37,802 nucleotides of DNA, from assembly GCA_021151835.1 (NCBI GenBank), contig JAGKWO010000049.1:1-37802 (forward strand), written 5' to 3'. Below, piece by piece: positions 18,254 through 27,287 of this stretch. Within the stretch, counting starts at the first letter, position 1, and each line of letters opens with the position of its first letter. This DNA is from Gammaproteobacteria bacterium. GTDB taxonomy: Bacteria; Pseudomonadota; Gammaproteobacteria; Pseudomonadales; Cellvibrionaceae. The notes beneath the pieces are model-generated. The model worked only from the letters and a program-made list of their open reading frames with translations, did no database searches and was not told where the DNA came from. Position numbers and translations under genes: made by a program.

Positions 18254-18796
18254 ATGAAAATGACTAAATATCTTATGGCTTCAATGTTCGCAGCTGTTAT
18301 CGGCACCAGCAGCAGTCTGGTAATGGCCGATGTGGATGCAGAAGACTTTATTGAAGAAGCTTCAGCAAAAAACATTTCCGAAATTGAAGCGGCAAAATTG
18401 GCGTTGGACAAATCCACTTATCCAGCGGTAAAAACCTTTGCGCAAAAAATGATTAATGAACACAGCGCAAATAACACTGAATTACGCAGCCTGGCCACGC
18501 GTAAAAAAGTAGAGCTGTCTGACGAGGCCGAGCTCACCAGTAAAGCGAAAGCCGCTATTTTGAAACAACGCGACGGCGAATCTTTTGATGTGGCTTATGC
18601 CAACAATCAGGTTTCAGCCCACAAAAATGCAATCGAGTTCTACAAGGAAGCTGCCAAATCGAAGGATAACGACGTGCGCACTTTTGCTGTTGCCACCCTT
18701 CCTAAAATTCAACATCACTTGCAAGATGCTGAAAAATTGGTAGGTGAGCTGGCAAAAAGCGATACCGTAGATACCACTGCAGAGAAAAACAACTAA
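18254..18796 (+). CDS. DUF4142 periplasmic protein
   Basis: The 180-residue product has a signal peptide (MKMTKYLMASMFAAVIGTSSSLVMA, cleavage before DVDAED). The mature protein is an all-helical, ferritin-like DUF4142 domain with the usual pattern: FIEEASAKNISEIEAAKLAL, KTFAQKMINEHSANNTEL, then FDVAYANNQVSAHKNAIEFYKEAAK. The biochemical role of this family is not established; members are often linked with stress and envelope genes. GAGAGG eight bases before the ATG is the ribosome site. A sigma-54-like promoter lies upstream. It is followed by a small basic protein gene and an MscS channel, which suggests an envelope or osmotic stress setting. Confidence 0.88.
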   Translation: MKMTKYLMASMFAAVIGTSSSLVMADVDAEDFIEEASAKNISEIEAAKLALDKSTYPAVKTFAQKMINEHSANNTELRSLATRKKVELSDEAELTSKAKAAILKQRDGESFDVAYANNQVSAHKNAIEFYKEAAKSKDNDVRTFAVATLPKIQHHLQDAEKLVGELAKSDTVDTTAEKNN

Positions 18797-18879
18797 TACG
18801 CATGCAGCTTACCCGGGTGAAGCATTCCACTTCGCCCGGCACTTTGAAAAGTGAAACTATTGTAAACGAGGAAAATACC

Positions 18880-19257
18880 ATGCCTCAACGTAGCGATAGC
18901 AAAGCCAAATATACAGACGAACAAAAACGCAAAGCCGAACATATTGAAGAAGGATACAAAGAGAAAGGTGTCTCCAGCGCTAAAGCGGAACAAATTGCCT
19001 GGGCGACAGTGAATAAACAATCGGGCGGCGGCGAAAAATCCGGCTCAGGGACACATAAGCCGGAAAAAGAAAAGCAACAGGCTCGCCACGATTCGGCCCA
19101 ACGAGCCGCAGAAACACGCAAAGCGAAAGAAAAACCCAATTCGCTGGAGTCACAGACCAAAGTGAGCTTGCTGGAAAAAGCCCGGCAAAAAAATATCGCC
19201 GGCCGCTCCGGAATGAATAAACAGGAATTAATTCTGGCATTGCGGCGAGTGTCCTGA
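18880..19257 (+). CDS. Small basic protein with C-terminal Rho_N domain
   Basis: The 125-residue hydrophilic protein has an N-terminal part (SKAKYTDEQKRKAEHIEEGY, then AWATVNKQSGGG) matching a widespread family often annotated as plasmid stabilisation or KGG-like stress protein. The middle is Lys/Glu-rich and low complexity. The last 35 residues (TKVSLLEKARQKNIAGRSGMNKQELI) look like a Rho_N/SAP-type nucleic-acid-binding motif. I chose ATG 18880 because GAGG lies nine bases upstream and the protein then starts at the conserved MPQRSDSK; ATG 18802 would add 26 residues of poor quality. Its function is not known; nucleic-acid binding is inferred from the last domain. Confidence 0.8.
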   Translation: MPQRSDSKAKYTDEQKRKAEHIEEGYKEKGVSSAKAEQIAWATVNKQSGGGEKSGSGTHKPEKEKQQARHDSAQRAAETRKAKEKPNSLESQTKVSLLEKARQKNIAGRSGMNKQELILALRRVS

Positions 19258-19337
19258 ACAACGGTTTCAACGACTGAACGTTTGTAGTACACGAAAAACT
19301 ATGGGGAGATCCTTAAGCGGGATCTAAATGTGAAAAC

Positions 19338-19367
19338 GGCGATTACAGTATCAATCATCGCCTTTTT
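19338..19367 (+). terminator. Rho-independent terminator candidate
   Basis: GGCGAT (19338-19343) pairs with ATCGCC (19357-19362) across a 13-base loop, followed by TTTTT. It lies between the small basic protein gene and the MscS gene, so the channel may have its own promoter or depend on read-through. Confidence 0.55.
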
Positions 19368-19382
19368 AACGGACGTTTAGCT

Positions 19383-20489
19383 ATGTTTAACGAATGGTTA
19401 GAACAATTTCCAGAATTAAAATGGTTAATTATTGCAGTCATTGTTTTTTTTGTTCTCGCTATCGTTGCCCGCGTCGTCAGCCGAATTGTTACCCATATCT
19501 TCCAGCCGTTTTCCTTTGCACGCGATATCCTGGAACGTATTCGTGATCCCATTCATTTATTAATTCCATTGATCGGTTTGCAAACTGTATCGCGCTCTGC
19601 CCCGCAGGATATGAACGGCATTAACGCTGCAAACCATATCACGTTGCTTGCGATTATTGCTGCGGTGACCTGGCTTGGCCTGCGTGCCGTGGATGCAGTG
19701 CAGCAATTAATTTATAAACATAATCCAATTAACGTCAGCGATAACTTACATGCGCGACGCATCCAGACCCAAACCAAAGTATTGGTGCATACACTCAGCT
19801 TCCTGGTAATCCTGTTCGGGATTTCCGCGATGTTAATGACCTTCCCCATCGCGCGGCAATTTGGGACCAGTTTGTTGGCATCCGCCGGTGTTGCCGGTTT
19901 GGTATTGGGTTTTGCCGCCAAGCCAGTGCTGGGAAATTTAATCGCCGGTTTACAAATTGCCATCACCCAACCTATCCGTCTGGACGATGTCGTAATTGTT
20001 GCCGGTGAATGGGGACGCATTGAGGAAATAACCGGAACCTATGTCGTTGTGCGCATTTGGGATGACCGCCGTTTGATCGTGCCGTTGCAATGGTTTATTG
20101 AAAATCCATTCCAGAATTGGACACGCAAAACTACCGAACTGTTGGGGTTCTTTTATTTGTGGCTCGATTATTCAGTGCCGATTGAACCCATCCGCGAAGA
20201 AGCAACACGCTTGTGCAAGGAAGTTCCGCAGCTGTGGGACGGCCGTGTATGCGGTGTACAAGTCACCGATACCGATGCAAAAAGTATCCAGCTGCGGGTG
20301 TTGATCAGCACTACGGACTCTTCCAAAAATTGGGACTTGCGCTGCTACCTGCGTGAAAACCTGATTAATTTTATTATGAAAAATTATCCCGATTCGCTAC
20401 CGCAACTGCGCGCCATGCTGCGCGAGAAGGAACCGCCGGCACCGCCCGTCGATGCGCATCCCGAACCAGAACGTCAACCGCCGGTATAG
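19383..20489 (+). CDS. MscS-family mechanosensitive channel
   Basis: The 368-residue inner-membrane channel opens under membrane tension to release solutes on osmotic downshock. Membrane segments lie near residues 13-35, 75-95 and 135-155. The pore helix and beta-domain start are near 165-190 (GVAGLVLGFAAKPVLGNLIAGL), followed by the MscS signature ITQPIRLDDVVIVAGEWGRIEEI. The cytoplasmic C-terminal domain ends in a Pro-rich tail. The next gene, glgA, starts 11 bp after the stop, so the two are likely co-transcribed. That links a solute-release valve with trehalose/glycogen metabolism. Confidence 0.92.
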   Translation: MFNEWLEQFPELKWLIIAVIVFFVLAIVARVVSRIVTHIFQPFSFARDILERIRDPIHLLIPLIGLQTVSRSAPQDMNGINAANHITLLAIIAAVTWLGLRAVDAVQQLIYKHNPINVSDNLHARRIQTQTKVLVHTLSFLVILFGISAMLMTFPIARQFGTSLLASAGVAGLVLGFAAKPVLGNLIAGLQIAITQPIRLDDVVIVAGEWGRIEEITGTYVVVRIWDDRRLIVPLQWFIENPFQNWTRKTTELLGFFYLWLDYSVPIEPIREEATRLCKEVPQLWDGRVCGVQVTDTDAKSIQLRVLISTTDSSKNWDLRCYLRENLINFIMKNYPDSLPQLRAMLREKEPPAPPVDAHPEPERQPPV

Positions 20490-20499
20490 TGAGAAATTT

Positions 20500-22068
20500 A
20501 TGAACCATCCAGTCAGCCGGAAACTTTTGAAGGAACACGAACTGGAACCTGCTTTTGCAGAGCGATTAAAAACATTCCGCGCGGAAACAGCGCCACGAAA
20601 AAAAGTTTTATTTGTTACACCGGAATACACCGGATTAATTAAAGCGGGCGGGCTGGGTGATGTCTCTGCTGCGTTACCGCGCGCGTTGTCCCGCCAGCAC
20701 GATGTACGCATTTTAATTCCCGGTTATCGCGCTGTTTTGCAAAAAAATTTACCGATGCAAATCGTCGCGCGGCTGGAGGGCCTGGCAAAAATCCCGGCGT
20801 GCAAAATCGGTCAGTTGCAATTGGGTAATGGCCCGATCATTTATGTATTGATTTGCCCTGAACTCTATGACCGTGAGGGTTCGCCGTATGGTGGGCCGGA
20901 AGGGAATGAATGGGACGATAACCACATTCGCTTCGCGCGCCTTGGGCTTGCCGCTGCCGAGTTCGCATTGGGTAAAGGCCATATCGGATGGCGGCCTGAC
21001 CTTATCCATGCCAATGACTGGCCCAGTGCCCTCGCCCCGGCTTACATGGCATTGCGCAACCAACCGACGCCGAGTGTTTTTACCATCCACAACCTGGCAT
21101 ACCAGGGATTATTCAACCCCGAAAAAGGTAGTGACATCGGCTTGCCTGCACAGGTTTTCAATACCGAGGAAATGGAATTTTTTGGCAAACTTTCATTTTT
21201 AAAAGCCGGTTTGGTGTATTCAAATTCGATAACTACCGTCAGTGAAAATTACGCACGGGAAATTACTCGCCCCGAATATGGATGCGGGTTGCACGGATTA
21301 TTGCAACAAAAATTTGCACAGGGGCAATTGCAGGGAATTATCAACGGCATCGATGATAGTTGGGAGCCGAGTACCGATCCTTACCTCGCGGAAAGTTTTT
21401 CACCGCGCCAATGGGAAGCCAAGCGCGCGAACACCCGTTACGTTGAAAACCGTTTCAACCTCGCAGCCAACGATGGCCCCATGTTTGCGGTTGTATCGCG
21501 CCTTGCGGAACAAAAAGGGGTTGACCTTACGTTGGGAATCGCGGATTCACTGGTGCAAGCCGGCGGGCGTTTAGCAGTGATGGGAACCGGTGACCACACG
21601 CTCGAAAACGCCTTGTTGAAACTCGCCAAACGCTACCCGAAACAAGTGGGTGTGCATATCGGCTTCAATGAAATTGAATCGCGCCGTTTTTTTGCAGGGA
21701 GCGATTTTTTATTGATGCCTTCCCGTTTTGAGCCCTGTGGTTTGAGCCAATTGTATGCGCAGCGTTTTGGTTCACTTCCCATTGCGACATCCACGGGCGG
21801 TTTGGCCGATACCATTGCGGACGGGCTTAATGGTTTTTTATTTCATGAGCCAACCCTGTCCAGTTATAACGAGGCCATCCAGCGCGCGCTCAATGTGTAC
21901 CAGCATCCCGACTTGCTGAATGCCATGCGCTGCCATGCAATGAACTCACCGCAATTCTGGCATGAGTCTGTGCAACCCTATCATCAGCTTTACCAACAAG
22001 TTCTCAATAAAAAATATTCAAAACGGATACCGCATTTAATTTCCGGAGGATTACGTCAATGTCGATGA
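20500..22068 (+). CDS. glgA: Glycogen synthase (ADP-glucose type)
   Basis: The 522-residue GT5 enzyme extends alpha-1,4-glucan chains from ADP-glucose. The N-terminal KAGGLGDVSAALP holds the ADP-glucose-binding Lys48. HNLAYQGLF, VVSRLAEQKGVDL and PSRFEPCGLSQLY (Glu411) are the usual synthase motifs. The protein has about 30 extra N-terminal residues before the Rossmann strand, as in the pseudomonad form of the enzyme. ATG 20500 is chosen over ATG 20452, which would overlap the MscS gene. Its end overlaps treZ by 10 bp, so the two are translationally coupled. Confidence 0.93.
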   Translation: MNHPVSRKLLKEHELEPAFAERLKTFRAETAPRKKVLFVTPEYTGLIKAGGLGDVSAALPRALSRQHDVRILIPGYRAVLQKNLPMQIVARLEGLAKIPACKIGQLQLGNGPIIYVLICPELYDREGSPYGGPEGNEWDDNHIRFARLGLAAAEFALGKGHIGWRPDLIHANDWPSALAPAYMALRNQPTPSVFTIHNLAYQGLFNPEKGSDIGLPAQVFNTEEMEFFGKLSFLKAGLVYSNSITTVSENYAREITRPEYGCGLHGLLQQKFAQGQLQGIINGIDDSWEPSTDPYLAESFSPRQWEAKRANTRYVENRFNLAANDGPMFAVVSRLAEQKGVDLTLGIADSLVQAGGRLAVMGTGDHTLENALLKLAKRYPKQVGVHIGFNEIESRRFFAGSDFLLMPSRFEPCGLSQLYAQRFGSLPIATSTGGLADTIADGLNGFLFHEPTLSSYNEAIQRALNVYQHPDLLNAMRCHAMNSPQFWHESVQPYHQLYQQVLNKKYSKRIPHLISGGLRQCR

Positions 22069-23882
22069 GGACACAACACTTCGGTGCTGTTCCCCAACAT
22101 CAGGGGTATACGCGTTTTGCGATCTGGGCACCGGATGCGCAGGATGTTCACTTGCAATTTCGCCAGGGTGAAACCCTGCCCATGGAGCGCCGCCAGGAAT
22201 GGTTTGAACTGACTGCTCCCGCCGGTAACGGTACTGCCTACCGTTTTATTATCGACAATGAACTTCCCGTTCCTGATCCGGCCGCAAATGCGCAACGTAT
22301 TGATGTGAATAACTGGAGCCTGGTAGTGGATCATTCTACTTACCACTGGAATTGCACCGGGTGGCGCGGCCGCCCCTGGCATGAAACAGTTATTTATGAA
22401 TTACATGTCGGATTAATGGGCGGATTCTCCGGGGTTATTAAACATTTGCCGTTATTGATGGAATTAGGTGTAACCGCAATTGAATTAATGCCGCTGCATG
22501 AATTTCCCGGCAGCCGCAATTGGGGTTACGACGGCGCACTGTTGTTTGCGCCTGATGCGAGCTATGGAACGCCGGATGAATTAAAGCAATTAATTGATTG
22601 TGCGCACGAATTGGGAATCATGGTGTTTGTCGATGTGGTGTATAACCATTTCGGGCCGGACGGTAATTATCTCAACCTGTATGCCAGCCACTTTTTCCGC
22701 GCCGACGTGCATACGCCATGGGGCGCGGCAATTGATTTCCGGCGCAATGAAGTGCGCGAATTTTTTATTGAAAATGCATTGATGTGGTTATTGGATTATC
22801 GTGTCGACGGGCTCAGGTTCGATGCGGTCCACGCGATCCGGGAAACCGATTTCCTGGTTAGCATGGCCGCGCAAATCCGCGCCGCCGTACCGGCTGATCG
22901 CCATGTCCATTTAATGCTGGAAAATGAAAATAATTGTGCCGCCTTGTTGGAGCAAGGATTTACCGCGCAATGGAATGATGATGGCCATAACGTATTGCAC
23001 CATTTGTTAACCGGTGAGCAAGAAGGCTATTACGCGGATTTTGCTGATCAGGCCACTGAAAAACTAGCGCGCTTCCTGCGCGAGGGATTTATTTTCCAGG
23101 GCGAAACTACCCGGCACGGCAAAGCGCGCGGCGAACCCAGCGGTCATTTGCCACCGACCTCATTTATATTGTTTTTGCAAAACCATGATCAAATTGGCAA
23201 CCGTGCTTTTGGCGAACGTTTGCCGCAACTTGCCACCAAAGAAGCATTGGAAGCCGCCACCGTTTTATTACTGTTATCACCGATGGTGCCGCTCCTGTTT
23301 ATGGGTGAGGAATGGGGAGCGGAACAACCGTTTCTTTATTTCACCGATCACAAACCAGAATTGGCTGAAGCGGTACGCGATGGACGACGCAATGAATTTT
23401 CGGCATTCAGTTTATTCGGCCAGGAAGAAGCGCGCGAAAAAATTCCTGATCCCAATGCGCTTGAAACCTTTAACCAATCGCGCCTGGATTTTTCTGCATG
23501 CTTGCAACCGCAGCACCGTGAGCGGCTTGCGCTGTATCGCGAGTTACTTGCGCTGCGCGCCAAAGAAATTATGCCGCGCCTGCCGGGAGCCAGCGCCATC
23601 GGCGCAACAATCCTGGATGATAAAGCGGTAAGCGCGCGCTGGTTATTAAATGATGGCCGCGAATTGCGCATCGACCTTAATCTGGGTGAAAAAGACTTAG
23701 TGATGGATTCCCCCTGGAGCACCCATCGCATCCTCTACAGCCATCGCGTTAGCACTGCTCATTATCGCCAGAATATATTGCCTGCCTACAGCGCGCTCGC
23801 GAGCCTCGAACATCCACATCCGGACGATGATGAAGTGAAAACAGAAAAACCGGAAAGCGAAAGCGCAGAAGAGGAAATATAA
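22059..23882 (+). CDS. treZ: Malto-oligosyltrehalose trehalohydrolase
   Basis: The 607-residue GH13 enzyme releases trehalose from the ends made by TreY. An N-terminal CBM48-like domain (FAIWAPDAQDVHLQF) precedes the catalytic barrel. The nucleophile is Asp255 (DGLRFDAVHAI), the acid Glu288 (LMLENENN) and the third acid Asp377 (FLQNHDQIGNRAFGERL). GGAGG lies nine bases before ATG 22059. The C-terminal tail is acidic and low complexity (EKPESESAEEE). It lies between glgA and treY in one operon. Confidence 0.94.
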   Translation: MSMRTQHFGAVPQHQGYTRFAIWAPDAQDVHLQFRQGETLPMERRQEWFELTAPAGNGTAYRFIIDNELPVPDPAANAQRIDVNNWSLVVDHSTYHWNCTGWRGRPWHETVIYELHVGLMGGFSGVIKHLPLLMELGVTAIELMPLHEFPGSRNWGYDGALLFAPDASYGTPDELKQLIDCAHELGIMVFVDVVYNHFGPDGNYLNLYASHFFRADVHTPWGAAIDFRRNEVREFFIENALMWLLDYRVDGLRFDAVHAIRETDFLVSMAAQIRAAVPADRHVHLMLENENNCAALLEQGFTAQWNDDGHNVLHHLLTGEQEGYYADFADQATEKLARFLREGFIFQGETTRHGKARGEPSGHLPPTSFILFLQNHDQIGNRAFGERLPQLATKEALEAATVLLLLSPMVPLLFMGEEWGAEQPFLYFTDHKPELAEAVRDGRRNEFSAFSLFGQEEAREKIPDPNALETFNQSRLDFSACLQPQHRERLALYRELLALRAKEIMPRLPGASAIGATILDDKAVSARWLLNDGRELRIDLNLGEKDLVMDSPWSTHRILYSHRVSTAHYRQNILPAYSALASLEHPHPDDDEVKTEKPESESAEEEI

Positions 23883-23896
23883 AGGGAGATATGGAG

Positions 23897-26770
23897 ATGA
23901 CCGAATTAAGAGCCACACTGCGTTTGCAATTCCACAGCGGGTTTCGCTTTGAAGATGCAACGGCATTGATACCCTACTTCCTGCAATTGGGTATCAGCCA
24001 TATTTATGCATCGCCAATTTTGACAGCGCGTCCGGGCTCTACTTACGGCTACGATATGGTGGACCCAACCCGCGTTAACCCGGAGCTGGGGGGTGAAGAA
24101 GGATTGCGTCAACTAGCCGCTGCATTACAGCGTGAGCAGATTGGTTTGATTGTCGATTTTGTGCCGAACCATATGGCTGTTGGCGGTGCCTCCAACCCCT
24201 GGTGGTTAAGCGTGTTGGAATGGGGCCAGTACAGTCCCTACGCGCGTTTTTTTGATATTAACTGGAAATCCCCCGACCCCTTGCTTAAAGGCCAGTTACT
24301 GGTCCCGTTCCTGCGCACCGATTACGGTGAAGTACTTACAGCGGGCGAATTGCCATTGAAATTTTCACCCGCAACCGGGGAATTTTATTTTGAGCATTTT
24401 GATCATCGCTTTCCGGTGTATCCACCAACCTATGCGGAAATTCTTGCTTGTAGCAAATCCAGCGAATTAAAAAATATCGCGCGGCAATTTAAAGCCGTGG
24501 AGCAACGCCAGGATTACGTGGCCGCAGCACAGCAATTGCAGCACGAACTGCATTTACTCGCGCAACACGAAAATATTAGTAGCGAAATTGAACTCGCAAT
24601 CGCTTGCTTTACCGTTCCTGTGCAAGTAAACGATCAACCCCATCATGAGCAACGCACTGGCGGGCAACCCGCCGGTGACAGCTCAACAGGTTACACTAGA
24701 GAAGTTGAGCGCCTCCATCAATTGCTGGAACGCCAGCCTTATCGCCTGGCGAGTTGGCGCACGGCGGCGGATGATATTAATTGGCGACGCTTTTTTGATG
24801 TGAATGAATTGGGCGCGTTGCGCACTGAACGCGCTTATGTATTTGAAGCCATCCACGAAAAAATTTTTGAATTAATTGAACAGGGCATTATTAATGGATT
24901 ACGTATAGACCATGTGGACGGACTAGCGAACCCGCGTGCGTATTGCCGCAAGTTGCGCCGGCGCGTTAACCGGATCGCGCCCAAGCCGGATGAATTTGTT
25001 ATCTACGTCGAAAAAATTCTCGCGGAAAACGAAAAGCTCCCGGGCGATTGGCTGGTAGACGGCACTACCGGTTACGAATTTATGAACCAGGTGTCGTTGC
25101 TGCAACACGATCCATTGGGTGCATTGCAATTGCACGGTTTATGGCAAGAACTCACCAATCGCACCGCGAGCTTTAAAGAAGAAGTCCTTGAAGCGCGGCG
25201 ATTAATTCTTTCCACTTCCCTCGCCGGCGATCTGGAAAGTTTGGCCCAGCAATTATTGCTGGTGGCGCGCACCGACATTGCGACCCGGGACCTGACCCTG
25301 GGCGCCATCCGGCGCGCGGTGCTGGAGCTGATTGTCCATTTCACTGTGTATCGCACGTATTCCGGAGCCTGTGCACGCAACGCGCAGGAACAAGCGGTTT
25401 TCGCCGAAGCACTTGCCGGCGCAAAAAGTGCGTTGCAGGAAAACGATTGGCCGTTGCTCGAACACCTGAACACATGGCTCGGCGGCCAACCCCTGCATGA
25501 ATTGCCACCGGGGCCTAACCGTCGCTTGCGCCGCGTTACCCTCGCCCATTTCCAGCAAGTCACGTCGCCAACCGCCGCCAAGGCAGTGGAAGACACCGCC
25601 TGTTATCGCTCCGCCGTTTTGCTGTCGCGCAATGACGTCGGGTTTGATCCGGCGCGTTTCAGTATCAATGTGGCCCAGTTCCATCAACAGATGAGCGAGC
25701 GGGCAGAAAGCTTTCCTGCCAATTTGCTCGCCACCGCCACCCACGATCACAAACGCGGCGAAGATACCCGCGCCCGCCTCGCCGTTATCAGCGAACGTTC
25801 CGTATGGTTTGCCAGCAAAGTAAATGAGTGGCGGGAAAGTGCCCAGCGCTGGCGCAGCGAACTGGAGGATGGCCCGGCACCTTCAGCCGGTGATGAGCTG
25901 GCGCTGTACCAAACCTTGCTGGGCAGTTGGCCATTTGATTTGGACCCGGAAGATAAAGCGGGCATGAAGGTCTATCTGGAGCGGGTACTCGGCTGGCAGG
26001 AGAAGGCCATTCGCGAGGCCAAATTGCGCTCCCGGTGGATCAGCCCAAACCCGGCTTATGAGTCGGCGTGCCGGGAATTCCTTACCAAACTGCTGATGGC
26101 CGAAGAGACCCGCGAATGGCGGGCCGATATCGATGCCGCCGCCATGAGCCTTGCCCCGGCCGGTGCCTTGAACAGCTTCACCCAGACGCTGCTGCGCTTG
26201 ACTTGCCCCGGTGTGCCTGACCTTTACCAGGGCGGTGATTTTTGGGACTTTAGCCTGGTCGATCCGGACAACCGGCGCCCGGTGGACTATCCACCACGCC
26301 TGGCAGCAATAGAGAGTGATATCACCGTCCCCAATTTGATCGAACAATGGCGTAACGGCTATATCAAGCAATACTTAATCCGCAAAACCCTGAGCTTTCG
26401 CAGCGTTAACCCTGAACTGTTTAGCAGCGGTGATTATCAGCCAGTGCAAGTCACTGGCAGCCAGGCTGAACGGGTCATCGCCTTCACGCGCCGACACCAG
26501 GGCTACTGGCTGCTGGCAGTTATGCCACGGTTGGCAGCAAATTTGCTGGGGGAGAGAGAGATTCCGCTGGTGGCACCAGCGCAGTGGGAGGACACCAGGG
26601 TTGTACTCCCCTCTGCTTTACACCACCAACGGCTGGTGAGCGTGTTTACCAACCGCACCCACCAGGCAGGAACAGAAATGGCGGTAAGTGACCTTTTGGC
26701 CAATTTTCCTGTAAACCTTTTTCTTGTATCAATCGCAGCGGATACATCCCCACTAACTGGACTTACTTAA
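23897..26770 (+). CDS. treY: Malto-oligosyltrehalose synthase
   Basis: The 957-residue GH13_26 enzyme turns the reducing end of a maltodextrin into a trehalose unit by intramolecular transglycosylation. The N-terminal motif is TLRLQFHSGFRFEDA, then SHIYASPILTARPGSTYGYD. Asp338 in GLRIDHVDGL is the likely nucleophile, IYVEKILAENEKLP the acid region and TATHDHKRGEDTRARL the third acid region. A low-complexity insert (HHEQRTGGQPAGDSSTG) follows about residue 250. I chose ATG 23897 because GGGAG is eight bases upstream; ATG 23891 is too close to it. The stop falls in the first unit of a 14-bp repeat. Confidence 0.94.
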   Translation: MTELRATLRLQFHSGFRFEDATALIPYFLQLGISHIYASPILTARPGSTYGYDMVDPTRVNPELGGEEGLRQLAAALQREQIGLIVDFVPNHMAVGGASNPWWLSVLEWGQYSPYARFFDINWKSPDPLLKGQLLVPFLRTDYGEVLTAGELPLKFSPATGEFYFEHFDHRFPVYPPTYAEILACSKSSELKNIARQFKAVEQRQDYVAAAQQLQHELHLLAQHENISSEIELAIACFTVPVQVNDQPHHEQRTGGQPAGDSSTGYTREVERLHQLLERQPYRLASWRTAADDINWRRFFDVNELGALRTERAYVFEAIHEKIFELIEQGIINGLRIDHVDGLANPRAYCRKLRRRVNRIAPKPDEFVIYVEKILAENEKLPGDWLVDGTTGYEFMNQVSLLQHDPLGALQLHGLWQELTNRTASFKEEVLEARRLILSTSLAGDLESLAQQLLLVARTDIATRDLTLGAIRRAVLELIVHFTVYRTYSGACARNAQEQAVFAEALAGAKSALQENDWPLLEHLNTWLGGQPLHELPPGPNRRLRRVTLAHFQQVTSPTAAKAVEDTACYRSAVLLSRNDVGFDPARFSINVAQFHQQMSERAESFPANLLATATHDHKRGEDTRARLAVISERSVWFASKVNEWRESAQRWRSELEDGPAPSAGDELALYQTLLGSWPFDLDPEDKAGMKVYLERVLGWQEKAIREAKLRSRWISPNPAYESACREFLTKLLMAEETREWRADIDAAAMSLAPAGALNSFTQTLLRLTCPGVPDLYQGGDFWDFSLVDPDNRRPVDYPPRLAAIESDITVPNLIEQWRNGYIKQYLIRKTLSFRSVNPELFSSGDYQPVQVTGSQAERVIAFTRRHQGYWLLAVMPRLAANLLGEREIPLVAPAQWEDTRVVLPSALHHQRLVSVFTNRTHQAGTEMAVSDLLANFPVNLFLVSIAADTSPLTGLT

Positions 26771-26802
26771 TTGCACTTACTTAATTGGACTTACGTAATT
26801 GG
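26761..26802 (+). repeat. Three 14-bp tandem repeats across the treY stop
   Basis: ACTTACTTAATTGC, ACTTACTTAATTGG and ACTTACGTAATTGG follow directly on one another. The first copy contains the treY stop codon and the last ends in the ribosome site of the DUF2934 gene. Confidence 0.9.
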
Positions 26803-26810
26803 AGAGCATC

Positions 26811-27191
26811 ATGCAACTGAATGAACACGTCGTACGGCAATTCGCGCACCAAATCTGGGAGTCTGAAGGTAAACCCGAAGGCCAGGCAGAGCGCCATTGG
26901 GAAATGGCTTGCAAGCTCGCCCAGGGTGAAACGGGGCCAGCAGACCCGCTTGAGCCGTTGAGCACCCCTGCTAATGGCAAAAAAGCCAAAACTACCAAAA
27001 CCAGGTCCACGGCAAAAAAAGATAACCAATTGGCTGCCGGCCCCTTCGGCCCAGCGGAACACGAGGTCACTATGGCTGACGCCGAACCAACCATAGCGCC
27101 CCCACCCGCCCGGGTACGGGTAAAAGCAGTCATTGATGACCCGGCTGCTGCCCCTAAAAAGCGCGCTACCAAAACGCCAAAGCCGCATTAA
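26811..27191 (+). CDS. DUF2934 small basic protein
   Basis: The 126-residue protein has an N-terminal DUF2934 motif (VRQFAHQIWESEGKPEGQAERHW) and a long disordered tail rich in Lys, Ala, Pro and Thr. DUF2934 proteins are commonly found beside glycogen and trehalose genes, but their job is not known. ATG 26811 has GGAG six bases upstream. The tail (KKAKTTKTRSTAKK and PKKRATKTPKP) is H1/AlgP-like in composition, so binding to DNA, RNA or polyanions is possible. It lies between treY and glgX with short gaps, consistent with the same operon. Confidence 0.82.
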   Translation: MQLNEHVVRQFAHQIWESEGKPEGQAERHWEMACKLAQGETGPADPLEPLSTPANGKKAKTTKTRSTAKKDNQLAAGPFGPAEHEVTMADAEPTIAPPPARVRVKAVIDDPAAAPKKRATKTPKPH

Positions 27192-27287
27192 CGCTATGGC
27201 GACTCACAGCAGATAAACACGTTGCCCAAGGCTTTACCGGATCACCCATCCGCTACAGGCTCGTCTATAGGTCGGGAGAAAGGAATA

